Below are positions 11,109 to 22,681 of a DNA stretch of 64,000 nt, piece by piece. The DNA lies in the NCBI GenBank assembly GCA_009823505.1, contig VZQC01007982.1, positions 5,580,517 to 5,644,516 on the forward strand. Reading direction: 5' to 3'. Both the position numbers and the translations under genes were made by a program. The DNA comes from Rhizomys pruinosus (lineage: Eukaryota; Chordata; Mammalia; Rodentia; Spalacidae). The stretch's first letter is position 1. Every line of letters begins with the position of its first letter. A model generated the notes under the pieces. That model was not told the DNA's origin. It saw only the letters and a program-made list of their open reading frames with translations, and did no database searches.

Positions 11109-11141
<33 letters not shown>
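10967..11141 (+). mobile_element. B1 SINE with long A tail
   Basis: Complete B1 from GCCGGGCGTGGTGGCAC to the end, with an A tail of about 30. Confidence 0.93.
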
Positions 11142-11144
<3 letters not shown>

Positions 11145-11467
11145 GCAGAGATATAATGAGCAGAAAATATTCTTAATCTCATCTCTCTGAGGTAACCACT
11201 ATATTGTTTGGGTAGATTATTTTAGTTTCTTTTCCCCTTTATTTTCTCTGATTGGTTAAGATTAATTGGGTCGTTCCACTTGAAGTACAGGCCAAGATAT
11301 TTAAATTCATTGGTAAATACAGCTTAGTATGTCCGGTGCATGGAGAACAGAAGACACGAAACGCTTGCACTTAGTGGCTTCTTGAACATTCTTGGAATTG
11401 AAATCAAATGTCAGGAGATGTTTATATAGAGAAACAGAACAAAAAGTATTAACACCTGAATTTATGT

Positions 11468-11560
11468 AATCCTAGGACACAGGAAGCTGAGGCAGGAGGA
11501 TTGTTGCAAATTTGAAGTCAGCCTGGGCTACATAGTGACTCTGCTCAAAAAATATTAATA
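11468..11560 (+). mobile_element. B1/B4-type SINE fragment
   Basis: AGGAAGCTGAGGCAGGAGGATTG and AGTCAGCCTGGGCTACATAGTGA identify the right half of an old B1-related SINE. Confidence 0.65.
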
Positions 11561-12544
11561 ACAAAACCCTTTCATTTAAAAATATGGTGATGCATAGACA
11601 GGAATGCACATAATAAAAGATATAGTGAAAAAAATACTTTATATAATATAAGCTTAACATTGACTACTTTCTTAGCACTTTTGGATTGCAGAATGTAATT
11701 TAGAACTTCTAAGACTGTCTTTCATTCCACCCTTCACCCACATTGACAGCAATTTTCTTCTATTTAGTTTAAATTTCTCCCCTCTAGCCTTTCTCCCCGC
11801 TTTTCTTTATTCCAAAATTTTGCTTATATTCATGCTGTCAGCCAGGGAGAATCACTTTGATGGGTCTGTGATCTATGCCAGGCTTCATAGGGTAATTAAA
11901 GCCTGTTCCATTCTATTGCTCACTGTTTGGTAGAGTACTTTACCTAATTCATTTAATATTCCTAACAGTTCCTAAGGGAGTAATGGTTTTGGTATCCTTA
12001 CGCTTACAGCCATGGAACCTGGGATCCAAAGAATATAATGTATTCATGGTCAGACTGTCAGTAAGCCACAGAGCTGGGCTTCTGCCAAGGTTTTTTTGAC
12101 TTTGAACTTTTGGGATTTGGTGGATACAGTTTGTGTTGACAAATCTACCTCTAGAGAAGTAGCCAGAGATAGAATTCTTGAGTGGGTGTTGTGCAGAGCA
12201 GGGATACCAAATAGTCTAGAACAGGCACTAAGGCCCAGACAAAGTCACATCTCAGGACTGTATCTGTGCACCTCTTCTCTGGGAATAGGATTCTGCTCTG
12301 CCTGTACTGACCCTGCCCTTGCAACAGGTGGTAATAGTGGATGTTAGTAGATGGCAGATTAGGGAATGAGGGGGTTTTAGTGTCTGCAAAAACACCCATG
12401 GCTGATACTGTCTCCTGATTAATAGGTGTTGTTAGAACTGCAAGTACAAATGGAAAAGTTACCTTTAGGGAAAGCAATAGACAGCAGAATAAACACTAAG
12501 TACCTTTCAGATGCAAGTTTGATTTTTAAATTTTGAACTTGATT

Positions 12545-12803
12545 GGGGCTGGAGAGATGGCTCAGCGGTTAAGAGCACTGATTGCTCTTGCAGAGGACCC
12601 GGGTTCGATTCCCAGCACCCACATGGCTGCTAAAAACTGTCTTTAGTGCCGGGCGTGGTGGTACATGCCTTTAATCCCAGCACTCGGGAGGCAGAGGCAG
12701 GTGGATCTCTGTGAGTTCAAGGCCATCCTGGTCTACAGAGCGAGCTCCAGGCCAGCTGGGACTAAGGGGAGACCCTTTCTCAAAAAAAAATTTTTTTTGT
12801 TTG
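12545..12803 (+). mobile_element. Chimeric SINE: B2 head joined to B1, copy B
   Basis: A B2 head (GGGGCTGGAGAGATGGCTC through CACCCACATGGCTGC) runs to GTCTTTA and joins directly to a complete B1 beginning GCCGGGCGTGGTGG. An A/T tail follows. Flanks TTTTGAACTTGATT (12531-12544) and TTTTGAACTTGGTT (12804-12817) match at 13 of 14 positions. The element therefore inserted as one unit, separately from copy A. Confidence 0.75.
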
Positions 12804-13392
12804 TTTTGAACTTGGTTTTGGGGAAGGCATATTTTGTTAAAATATCTGGAACTCTAGGGAACTAAGTACCAGATTCCATTTCCCTTGAGAACTGTTCCCT
12901 TTAAATTTATTACAGATATTATTAATCTTTCTCTCTGTCCTCAAATATAGCCAGCTCCTCTCCTGTAAAGTTCAGGTCCTCATGCAGTGGAACTTAAGCT
13001 TGCTCAAAGCTGTGCAATGAGGATTTGGACTAAGGAAAACCTCTGAGTAACGTGGTAATTGGATATTTAATTGTTAAAGGCAAGCTTTGGGTCGTTGTGA
13101 CTCGGGTTCTATGTCTCCTATTTTATATATCTTGACGTTGTACTGTTTAACTTTCTTTTTTTAATGGAAGAACAAGTTTTAGAATCAATTTTATACTACA
13201 ATTTGACCACCTTTTCAGGAGTAATATATACTAAAGTCAGGTGTATATTATGTTTCACACATTTGAGAAGAAGAGGAAGCAAAGTCCAGGGAATATTAAT
13301 TTGAAAAACAGAATGGGGAAGGAGGATGTGAATTTATGTGTAGAAAGCAGGAGCAAAATGGCCTGGCTGCGTGTCTTGAAAGTACTAAGCGA

Positions 13393-13540
13393 GCCGGGCG
13401 TGGTGGCGCACGCCTTTAATCCTAGCACTTGGGAGGCAGAGGCAGGCGGATCTTTGTGAGTTCAAGGCCAGCCTGGTCTACAGAGTGAGTTCCAGGACAG
13501 CTGGGACTCCAGGGAGACCCTGTCTCGAAAAGACAAAAAG
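13393..13540 (+). mobile_element. B1 SINE with TSD
   Basis: Full-length young B1. AAAGTACTAAGCGA (13379-13392) is repeated with one change at 13541-13554. Confidence 0.93.
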
Positions 13541-15044
13541 AAAGTACTTAGCGATTCTAAACTAGAGAATTAACCTCAGTAAACACATTTTGCATGTCCA
13601 ACACTTACCTATCAACCCTCTCTGTTCCTGCCTTGCCAAGTGATGCTACTTTTGAAGTAGTTTCATGGTAGTGTTTATAGAAAGATTTTTTGAATTTATA
13701 ATCGAGAAGTCATAAATAACTTGCAAAGCAGGTCATTTGAATCACCCACTTGTTTCTTTATTGCTAAGTCAATTGCGTAGCATCTGCTTCTGAACCAGTA
13801 TAAGTTCACTTTTAGTGTAAAACACTGCAACAAACTTATGGAGATGTCTCAAAGTAACACATGTCTAAATGAGAGATTGTATTTTGAAGGTTAACAAGAT
13901 GATCACTTTTTCTCAATTGTTGTATCCTGAATGGGATTCTATTACCCAAGGTAGTTAGAAGTTCTGGCCAAGAATAAAATCTGGTGATTTTTATAATGCT
14001 GGGATTATCCCATAACAGGATTCTTAGTTAAGGTCAGAAATACTGATGTGATTGGTAGGTCTGAGTACCCGATCTGGGATCAGCAGGGTTCAGCATACCT
14101 AAAGCCTGGCCCACCTGCCTCTGTACAGCCCACATGATATGCATGTTACTTTTTCCATTTTAAGTTGTTGAAATTAGTCTAATAATAACTGTCATGTACA
14201 TTAAAATTATATGAAATTCTAATTTCATTATCATCAAGTTTTATTGGAACACAAGCATATTTATTCACTTATGTTTCACATACTGATAACTTTCAGCCAC
14301 AGAGACAGAATTATTCATATGTAGTTACAACAGAGATTGTATGGTCCATAAAAAAGATCACTTTACAGGAAATGTTGCTAACGTCTTAACTAAGTTACAG
14401 TGTCTCTATTTATCTTCTCCAGCCCCTCTTAATGGCCACTTTCCTTTTCCAGTTGATCATTATGTTTCCAGAATTATTGCAAAACACTCACAACTAATAT
14501 TTATGTTCTGCCTCTCTGTGAGTGTAAATGCTACCTGATCTCCTTAGGATGCATGCCATTAAACCTTTAATGATGTCTCAGTGTTTGTAAGAGTCTGCAT
14601 TCTTTGACACAAGGTCCTCCTTGGGCCACTATTCAGTTTTATCTTTCTAGACTAGCTCCTCCCACTTCCTGATTATACCCTGTACCTAGGTTGACCATAT
14701 AATTTTCCAAATGGAACAGTTAGGTGTGAAAGGGGCCTCAGTAGTAATTATGGAAACAAGAATAAGGCAACGCTGTTTTAGGCAAATCAGGATGGATAGT
14801 CACCTACTTGTAACTTCAGCACTTTTGAATGGACTTTCTGTTCCCTATGTGCACCTGTTCCTGATTGTTACCTTAGGCTAGAATTTCATTCCTTTTTTCA
14901 TAAAAACCTACTTCTAAACATCTACCAAAATCTAGCTTAACTAATGCTATGTCCATGCAGAGAGAGAAATAATCTCTCCCTCCTTACCTCCTTTATGAAT
15001 GAAGAACCCAAGGTGTGAATTACTTTTACTGACATGTGTGTATG

Positions 15045-15064
15045 CACACACACACACACACACA
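15045..15064. repeat. (CA)n microsatellite
   Basis: Short CA run. Confidence 0.9.
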
Positions 15065-16516
15065 ATCTCCTGTCCTCATTGCTGTCTTTAAGACACAATC
15101 CACGATCAGTGTTGGATTCTGTATTCCTCACAGGCCCACTATTGTGCTCATTCTTCATTTGAATAATGAGTTAATTGGGCTGGGACGGCTGAAGAGTATT
15201 GGGGCTTTCAGTGTATGAAATAATTCATTTTAATGTGATTAAAGTAGTGAGAAAAATTGGGGTTCCAAGGTCTGAGATGAGAGCCTTGGGTTCCAGTGTG
15301 GCAGCAGCATGGAAGAATGGTTTGAGGGATAGGTATAGGCTTTGGGAACCAACTTGACTGAGACTCAGTTGCAGCTCTGTCATTTACAACCTGTTACCTT
15401 GGACAAGTTGACTCCCTCTTCTCAACTTCTGCATCTGTAAAATGGGGGTAAAGTGGAATGGAATGGGATAGTGTTTTCTTTTTTTAATGAACTATTTTTT
15501 TTTTGAGAATTTTATACATGAGTACTATATTCACCTCATTTCCACTCTTCCCTGTCTCCATCTAATTTCTCCCATGTCCTTTCCCACTCAAGAAATATTG
15601 TTCACAAAAAGTTCAGCATTAACAAATAAAGCTAGTTGAGATTTTATACAAATGTTAGAATAAAAATACAAAGTAAAAAAATTTAGAAATGAGTGAACAT
15701 TGTATTTTCATTTATAAAGGTAAGGTCTCAGGAAAACACAAAGTGCAACATATTCAACTCCTCATAGAACCATTCAAATGACTCATTAGAGAGATCGGAA
15801 CTATTAACCAGAGGTCCATGTTGATTTTGGTGATAGGTGGGAGGGGTTAGGCTAGCCATTCATTCAAAACAGAACTGGGGCTTACAGAGAAACAATAAAA
15901 GCTGAGAAAGGAAAAAAAAAAGTTTTGCTGACCTAAAAATGCCTGTAGAAACTGGCTCCCCAAGACGCTTCTGGAAGGCATCATGTCATCCCAGAAATGA
16001 CCACATACATGTAAAATGCTTTCTCCTGTCTTCATGGCAATTACTTAACAAAGCAGTAGTGACTGACCTACTTTCAGTGAGCAGGAATTCTTCATATATA
16101 AATAGTCTCATCTCGGTTTAGTAATAGTGGTTGATTTTAAAAGCCCCAATCCACCAAGTAATCATGGAATGGAATAGTAGAGTAGTGGTTGAAGGTTCAA
16201 ACATTTCTAGGTCCATGGTCAGCATCTGTGAATATTAGCTGCATACCTGAGGCCATCATGCTCACCATTGTCATCATCACAATAACATCAGAGGTGGGGA
16301 TCATAGGTGGGGCTTACTCTCCTAAGCCAAATGAAGACCAGAGATAGGACATGCAGCACCGAAATCTTAGCAGATTCCTCTGTGATAGAAGCAATCAGCC
16401 TGAGAATTAGACAGCATGGGTCCCAGACCGGATGGTCTCCACTCAGAGGTGACTAATCAGAGTCTTTTGAGAAATCATTTCAGTAGCATAGAGCAGGAGG
16501 AGTCAGATTAGGAAAG

Positions 16517-16735
16517 TTATGCCTTGGGCTAGGGATGTGGCTCAGTCTTAACCACTCCAGCATGAGGTCCTGAATTTGGATTCCTGGCATCTCTAAAAAA
16601 GGCAGAGGTACCTCCTTTGCATGGCTGTCATCTTGGCAAAGGTGAGGCAGAGACAAGAGGATTCTTGGGCCAGCTAGTCTTAACTGACCCTGGAGCTCCA
16701 GGTTCAGAGAGAAGCCCTGTCTCAAGAAAAGATGA
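16517..16735 (+). mobile_element. B4 SINE (ID head plus B1-like body)
   Basis: A tRNA-Ala/ID-like head (GGGCTAGGGATGTGGCTCAG) is followed by a degenerate B1 body ending GAAGCCCTGTCTCAAG. Confidence 0.65.
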
Positions 16736-16984
16736 GAAGCGATAGAGGAAGATACAGGACCGTAAACTCCAGCTTTCACCCCAACCCTCCCACCCCCACA
16801 TACACACCGTAAATCAAAAAAGAAAAAAATTTCTCAAAGAAAAAAACTGAGGAAAAATGACAGGGAAGATGAGGTAGTTATATCAAGATATTTTTGTTTA
16901 GTAAGCCTTTTTTTTTTTTTTTTCAAGCTGGACCATAGTTTTAAAAGTAAACTCTTTGTGAATAATAACTCAATAGCATATGTA

Positions 16985-17148
16985 GCCTTTTATTTGTTTT
17001 TGTTTGTGTTTGAGACAGGGCCTCCCTGTAGCCCCAACTAGCCAGAACTCTATGTAGACCAGGCTGGCCTCAGTGTCAGAGATCTGCTTCCTTCTGTCTC
17101 TCAAATGCTAGGATTAAAGTCCCATGCTACTACACCTGACTGTAATCT
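16985..17148 (-). mobile_element. Old B1 SINE
   Basis: Reverse B1: GAGACAGGGCCTCCCTGTAG, TGTAGACCAGGCTGGCC and CTAGGATTAAAGTCCC. Confidence 0.85.
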
Positions 17149-18137
17149 TTTATAGTAAATTAACTGATTGAAATTAGTGCTTAATGTTGGTGTCAGTAAT
17201 TCTTGAGTGATAAAAGAGCAGCCTTAAGAACAAACTGCAGGCTTTACTAAAACAAAGCCAAAATAAAGCTGTAGATTTTAAAAGAAAGGCTTTTAATTTG
17301 AGGATGAAAGGAATATATTCATAGTAAGGTAGTTTAGGTGACTGCTGGACCTGACTCAAGGCTGATCCCAAGCAGTAAGGAGCTGAGCTCTCCTTTGTAT
17401 GCTCTGTGTTTAAATGCTTTTTATGGAATGGCAGCCTATGTTTGGAGGGGCAAATTGTAACTGGAGATGCTTCTGTGGAGTGAAACACTGAGAGCCTAGG
17501 TCCCAAACCAAGACTCAAGTCCCCCAGTGGTAAGGAGGAAAGAACACAGGTTAAAGAAAAACATCACCGTCTCACAAGTGTGAAGTCCATGGCTGTTCTC
17601 ACCACTGTCCGTATGTCTGTGGGCCCGTCTTCACACAGCCTTGCTGGTGTAGACGTTTTGAGTTTGGAATCAACTGACAAGTGTCTGATGTGGAGTGGTA
17701 AACATTTGGTAGGCCAGCTCTAACAAGCTTGCTGCGAGATACTTTAGAAATTTGCCAGCTTTAACCCTCAGCAGCTTCTTTGCATATATATATTCAGCAG
17801 CCAGTTAAATGGGAAATTAGCTGATGGTACCGTAGAAGAGACAGAGAAGTTTGGTTTGCCACAGATAAACACTCACTCTGATTTTTACTTTACCCTGTCT
17901 TCCCCACCTGTACAACAGAGTGAAGACATGCATTTGCATAGTTTGGGGGCTGTTGTACTATTCTGCTTATATATAGTTTGAGTAAAAAGGAAATCAGACT
18001 TTTCTTTTTTAAAAGTCATAGTAAGCAACTGTGGCAGACTAAGGTGGTAGGTACCTGAATGTTAATAATGTTATTACTACTTGTTTGGTTCCTTTATATG
18101 TTTTCTAATCGAAAGATGATAGAGAAGTGGTTTGTTT

Positions 18138-18262
18138 GTTTTTTGTCTTTTTGAGACAGGGTCTCCCTGTAGCCCCAGCTGGCCTTGAACTCACAAAGAT
18201 CTGCCTGCCTCTGCCTCCCAAGTGCTAGGATTAAAGGCGTGTGCCACCACACCCAGCTGGAG
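18138..18262 (-). mobile_element. B1 SINE with internal deletion
   Basis: A young reverse B1 whose central CCTGGAACTC...CAGG block (about 30 nt) is missing: CCAGCTGGCC runs straight into TTGAACTCAC. Confidence 0.9.
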
Positions 18263-18717
18263 AAGTGTTTTTTATAGCTCACAGTTTCAAGTTATAGTCA
18301 GTCATTGCGGCGAACTCAAGGTAGCAAGAACTTGAAGTCACGTTACATTCACACTCAAAATCAGAGAGCCATGGATGAACACATGTAAGCTGTGCTCAGC
18401 TTGCTTTCGTGATTTTTACACAGTCCTGTATCCACAGTGGGTGCGTGTTTATGAAATCAAATAATCCCTGACAGGCATGCCCAGGGGACCACCTTCCAGG
18501 TGATTCTAGATTGTCGAGTTGACCATTAACACTGACCATCGTGCTCCTCTTCAATTTGAAGGGAAGAGCCGAGCCCTTCATTAACCATTTAGCCTGGAGG
18601 AGTCTTGCTTGGCATGCCAGAAGAAAAACTGAGGTAGAGCAACAGCTGAGAGCTTGTTTCCCATTTCACACCCCCAAACAAAACAGAACACAAATGAGTA
18701 TGAAGTCTGGATATGGT

Positions 18718-18944
18718 TTAAAAAATATTTATTATTTTTATTTGATTGTATGCATGAGTGTATTGCCTACATGTAAGTGCACCCATGTTGTGCAGTGCCC
18801 ACAGAGGTCAGAAGTGGGTCTTGGATCCACTGGAACTGGAGTTATGGACACTTGTTAACCTGTATGTGGGTGTTGGGAACTGAACCCCCGTCCTCTGGAC
18901 GATCAGCTAGTGTTCTTAACTGCTGAGCCATCGCTCCAGCTCCT
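18718..18944 (-). mobile_element. B2 SINE
   Basis: Reverse B2 from an A/T-rich tail through CAGAGGTCAGAAGTGGG to CTGCTGAGCCATCGCTCCAGC. Confidence 0.9.
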
Positions 18945-19295
18945 AGGACTTTGGACTTTTAAATGTTACAGTATAAAGACATCAACTTTACCAACCCCCA
19001 TGAAATCACCACTTGGTCTCTCCCAGGCGAGGAGTCCTGGATTGGGAGCTTCATCAGTTAGTGATTCTTCCTCCCCAGGCATAAGCAGTCATTTGCTGAA
19101 GCCCTGCCCCATGGCTTCATCTTCCTCTTTGTCCACCTTGATGGGGCTCCAAGGCTGAAAGTTCAGCCATTGTGCCTTCTGCCTGGAAATTTGCAGCCTT
19201 GTGAGCTGCTTGCACCTGAGCCTTGGTTCTTCTGGCAACCTGCTGCTTGCTGCATAGGCACCGAAGCTTCAACTGCTGCTTGACCAAAAAGGAGA

Positions 19296-19341
19296 CATTC
19301 TAATTTGAATTGTTGCAGCATTCTAATTTGAATTGTTGCAA
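19296..19341. repeat. 23-bp tandem duplication
   Basis: Two adjacent copies of CATTCTAATTTGAATTGTTG plus three bases, at 19296-19318 and 19319-19341, differ only at the last base. Confidence 0.95.
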
Positions 19342-19419
19342 TCTTTCAGTTACACACAAACCACATCAATAATTTCCTTCCTTATTCTTGAAGCCTTATT
19401 TATTTATTTGTGGGTGGGA

Positions 19420-19564
19420 TGGTATTTTCGAGACAGGGTCTCCCTGTAGCCCCAGCTGTCCTGGAACTCACTATGTAGACCAGGCTGGTCTTGAACTCAC
19501 AGTGATCTGCCTGCCTCTGCCTCCCAAGTGCTGGGATTAAAGGCATGCACCACCACACCCGGCC
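19420..19564 (-). mobile_element. B1 SINE
   Basis: Full reverse B1 ending CACCACCACACCCGGCC. Confidence 0.92.
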
Positions 19565-20049
19565 TGAAGCCTTATTTTTTTTGAAGCTTTCCTATCCAGA
19601 ATCTCTTGTAAGTACTAAGGAAGAGTCAAAACTAGATATGGATTCCAGTCAGCTTTGTCACTAGTTCTTATGTAACTGAGTGAATCACAGCTTAAGTGGG
19701 ACAGAAAACCTCCAGTTACTGGCAGTTTCCAAGAATGGCAGAAGCCAGGTCCTGATGCTCATATAATCTTTACTCCCCAGTGTGGAAAAACACTGGGGTG
19801 GAGATGGAAAGTGCCAAGCATGTCTGCTGAGCAACCTGTGTCCCTAGTGGTCACTGCTGTCCACTGTGAGGAGAGTGAAGGCAGCTGATACAGCCAGGTC
19901 TCTAGGTTCTCCAAGGGACAGAGCGGACCATAGATCTTTGCGGACTTCAGAATTACTTTAGAGTTGCTTGTCCAACTTTACTAGGTTCTTTTCCTGACAA
20001 AATGTGGCTGCTGTGTGTACAGTTTCTGCAGGATGAGGGAGGCGAGGAC

Positions 20050-20142
20050 CTTATCAGTGTGGCTCCTTGCACTCCTCCCGCACGCCTGCTTCTGTTAATC
20101 TGTGTTTGCAGGCAGCAGCTCTCAGCTGCTTGCATCTGATAG
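20050..20142 (+). promoter_or_regulatory. Bpgm: Candidate erythroid GATA cluster
   Basis: CTTATCAG at 20050-20057 is the reverse complement of the strong GATA1 site CTGATAAG. At 20123-20128 an E-box CAGCTG is followed, after exactly 9 nt, by TGATAG (GATA at 20138-20141). This is the known spacing of TAL1/GATA1 composite sites. Another AGCTGATA lies near 19885. Bpgm is highly expressed in erythroid cells, so binding here is plausible, but it is inferred from motifs only. Confidence 0.4.
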
Positions 20143-20195
20143 CTTGTTTTGCATCGGGATTTATTCCTGCCAACAGCAAGCCAACACTTTCTTAG
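20112..20195 (+). other. Bpgm: Candidate alternative 5' exon of Bpgm (84 nt)
   Basis: An acceptor (pyrimidine-rich tract ending TTTGCAG at 20111) and a consensus donor (TAG/GTGAGT, GT at 20196) bound an 84-nt segment. It lies 634 nt before the coding exon. It keeps the upstream frame of exon 1 open for 27 codons and stops in TAG at its own last three bases. There is no in-frame ATG leading into Bpgm, so it would only alter the 5'UTR. It could also be an internal first exon. Transcript data are required to confirm it. Confidence 0.4.
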
Positions 20196-20829
20196 GTGAG
20201 TACTAATTTGGCTGTTAATGCCACTTTACCTCATTTATAAATCTGTTTTGAGTGCTGAACTACAGTGTCCTGTAAACCTTCAATTTGTGTCTGTGTGGTG
20301 TAACTGGTGGCACGGAAGAACTGGTCCCATCTATCCTGCGTAGGACATAGATGTCATGGTTTACTGCGCTGATGTGTCATAACTTCCATAGAAAAGTAAG
20401 ACAGGAAGAACACTAACAAAGTGAAAAGGATACCTTCGATGTAGAGTCAGATGCTAGGGCTGGGCGTTCCCAGCTACTAGTCATTCTTTGAGACATCTAG
20501 AACTCATTCTATAAGTCCTCCCTGTAATAAGCATAAATTGACTACTCTTGGAAGTTCAGCATACCATTAAAGTGTTATTTTACATCATAATTAACATACT
20601 ATCTAGCCATTGAGGAAATTTAAGCTAATGAGGTGGTCTGTAATTATCTGGAGAATATAATATGCTTGGAAGTGCTACAAGGCATGAACAGCAGACATCT
20701 GACGTCAAAACTGTTCAAAGGAATTTCAGTTTATTTTAGAAAGTAGCTACTGTAATATTGTCCTTCCATGACTAGGTAGTTATTTGAATAAGGAATATAA
20801 TTGGTAGCTTTTGTTTCCTCTCTTTCTAG

Positions 20830-20890
20830 ATACATTGCTGTTCTTGAACATCATCCTCTTTGAAAACACCAGGGAAGCTGAGCCACCAGT
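20830..20890 (+). other. Bpgm: Bpgm 5'UTR part of the first coding exon
   Basis: The acceptor CTCTCTTTCTAG ends at 20829. Sixty-one nt of untranslated sequence precede the ATG at 20891. The context CCAGTATGT has an A at -3 counted across CAGT, so it is adequate but not optimal. Confidence 0.8.
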
Positions 20891-21491
20891 ATGTCCAAGC
20901 ACAAACTTATAATGCTAAGACATGGAGAGGGGGCCTGGAATAAGGAGAACCGATTCTGTAGCTGGGTGGATCAGAAACTTAACAGTGAAGGAATGGAGGA
21001 AGCTCGGAACTGTGGGAAGCAGCTCAAAGCACTGAACTTTGAGTTTGATCTTGTCTTCACATCCGTTCTCAACCGTTCTATCCACACAGCCTGGCTGATC
21101 CTGGAAGAGCTGGGGCAGGAATGGGTTCCTGTAGAAAGCTCCTGGCGTCTAAATGAGCGTCACTATGGAGCCTTGATCGGGCTCAACAGGGAGAAAATGG
21201 CTTTGAATCATGGTGAAGAACAAGTCAGGATCTGGAGAAGAAGCTACAATGTGACCCCACCTCCCATTGAAGAGTCTCATCCCTACTACCACGAAATCTA
21301 CAGTGACCGGCGGTATAAAGTATGTGATGTGTCCTTGGAGCAACTGCCACGCTCAGAAAGTTTGAAGGATGTTCTGGAGAGACTCCTGCCCTATTGGAAG
21401 GAAAGGATTGCTCCTGAAGTGTTAAAAGGCAAAACCGTTCTGATTTCGGCTCATGGGAATAGCAGCAGAGCCCTCCTGAAACATCTGGAAG
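20891..21491 (+). CDS. Bpgm: Bisphosphoglycerate mutase, coding exon 1 (residues 1-201)
   Basis: Cytosolic enzyme of red cells. It converts 1,3-bisphosphoglycerate to 2,3-bisphosphoglycerate (the Rapoport-Luebering side branch of glycolysis), which lowers haemoglobin oxygen affinity, and has minor mutase and phosphatase activities. It belongs to the histidine phosphatase (dPGM) superfamily. The signature LRHGEG places Arg10 and the phosphorylated His11. Cys23 is in RFCSW. Arg62 lies in LNRSIHTAW, Glu89 in LNERHYG, and Arg116-Arg117 in [11 protein letters not shown]. The second histidine, His188, is in [11 protein letters not shown]. All expected catalytic and ligand residues are present. The exon ends after the first base of codon 201 (GAAG/GTACTG, GT at 21492), so the intron is phase 1. 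Read-through into the intron adds ten residues before a stop, which is why the open frame looks like 211 codons. The start is the conserved MSKHKLI; no in-frame upstream ATG competes. Joined to 41333-41511 it gives 259 residues, the standard length. Confidence 0.98.
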
Positions 21492-22353
21492 GTACTGGCT
21501 TTATGTACTTATTAGAGGTTGCTTAGTGTACCATGTGGGACTTACTCTGGCGATTAAGCCCATAATGCAAACTTTCCCTCTTTGTGCCCAGCACATCATA
21601 CGTAAGCGATTGTTCTATAAACCAAAACTCTCTGTAGCTTCGCTGTCCGTTGTGTCTGAAGCAGAAGTTTTCAGATGTGCATCAGAGTCAACTCGGAGAG
21701 TTCAGTATAGCACAGATTGTGGGTCCCACCTCAGTGTTCTGAAAGAAGAGGTACCAGCTAAGAATTTGCATTTCTTAGGAGTTAGCTGGTGATGTAGATC
21801 CTGCTGCTTGGGGTCCTGCACGTTGATGAGCCTTGACCTAAAGGGTCATGTGGCGGCTTTTGCTGTAGTAAGGTGGAAAGAGGCTGAGAAATGAAGAAAT
21901 TGTTCAGCTGATGCTGAACATAAATTTATTTGAGCCTTTTAAGTAAATTATCTAGACTTCAGTTGCACATACTTTTTTTCTAATTTCAAATGATTATGTT
22001 TTCAGACCTAGATTTCCTGAGCCATTTGTTTGTTCCCGTTTTCCAGACTAGGCTTAGAGGGAAAGGAAAGTAAACAGTAGTTGCTTATTTATTTCTCTTG
22101 ATGAAAAGCTTGGGAGAGAATCAGCAGCCTTAATTTTATTTCAGTCACTTGATGCATCCTAAAACAAGAGCTCTTGAGGACTGTGTTTCACCATTTGGGG
22201 TGCCAGTGACTGCAGGGGACCTCATCCAGGGGGGATTTCTCACTCCGTGTTCTCCCTAAGCCCGGATGGTTTGCTCTTGACTGGTTTATGCTGCATTTTC
22301 CCTTTATCACCGTCTAAGGTTAGCTCACTGGTTAGAATGCATTTCTTCATCAC

Positions 22354-22360
<7 letters not shown>

Positions 22361-22384
<24 letters not shown>

Positions 22385-22542
22385 TTTTGTTCTTTTCAAG
22401 ACAGCGTCTCCTGTGCCCCAGCTGTCCTGGAATTCACTCTGTAGACCAGGCTGACCTTGAACTCACAAAGGTCTGCCTGCCTCTGCCTGCCTCTGCCTCC
22501 CAAGTGCTAGGATTAAAGGTGTGCGCCACCACGCCGGCCACT
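22361..22542 (-). mobile_element. B1 SINE
   Basis: Reverse B1 with T20 tail. The CTGCCTGCCTCTGCC block is partly duplicated. Confidence 0.92.
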
Positions 22543-22681
22543 TCTTTTCATACTACTTTACTTTCCCATAGGAAGCTGGAAGAATAAAAGGTCGACACTG
22601 TGTGTGAAATAAGTGGAGATGTGTTCTTTATCAGATTTTGGTGTAAACTTTTTCCCATGCAGTTAATTTTCCAGAATTTTT

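Larger units (their letters stand above)
9624..20829 (+). other. Bpgm: Bpgm intron 1 and its contents
   Basis: GT at 9624 pairs with the polypyrimidine tract and TAG at 20827-20829. It contains the SINEs listed separately and the candidate alternative exon. I recognise nothing in 11560-12530, 12820-13380, 13555-15030, 15560-16510, 17150-18135, 18262-18715 and 19566-20040. 15490-15560 resembles the extreme 3' end of an L1 in antisense. Confidence 0.7.

Noticed and set aside
18980..19290. Possible processed pseudogene on the minus strand
   Set aside because: A short open frame with Lys/Gln/Ala-rich composition is present, but I could not match it to any protein and saw no poly(A) tail or TSD.
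21492..21526. C-terminal extension of Bpgm to 211 codons
   Set aside because: These ten codons lie beyond a good donor site. The exon at 41333 restores the conserved 259-residue protein, so this is intron read-through.
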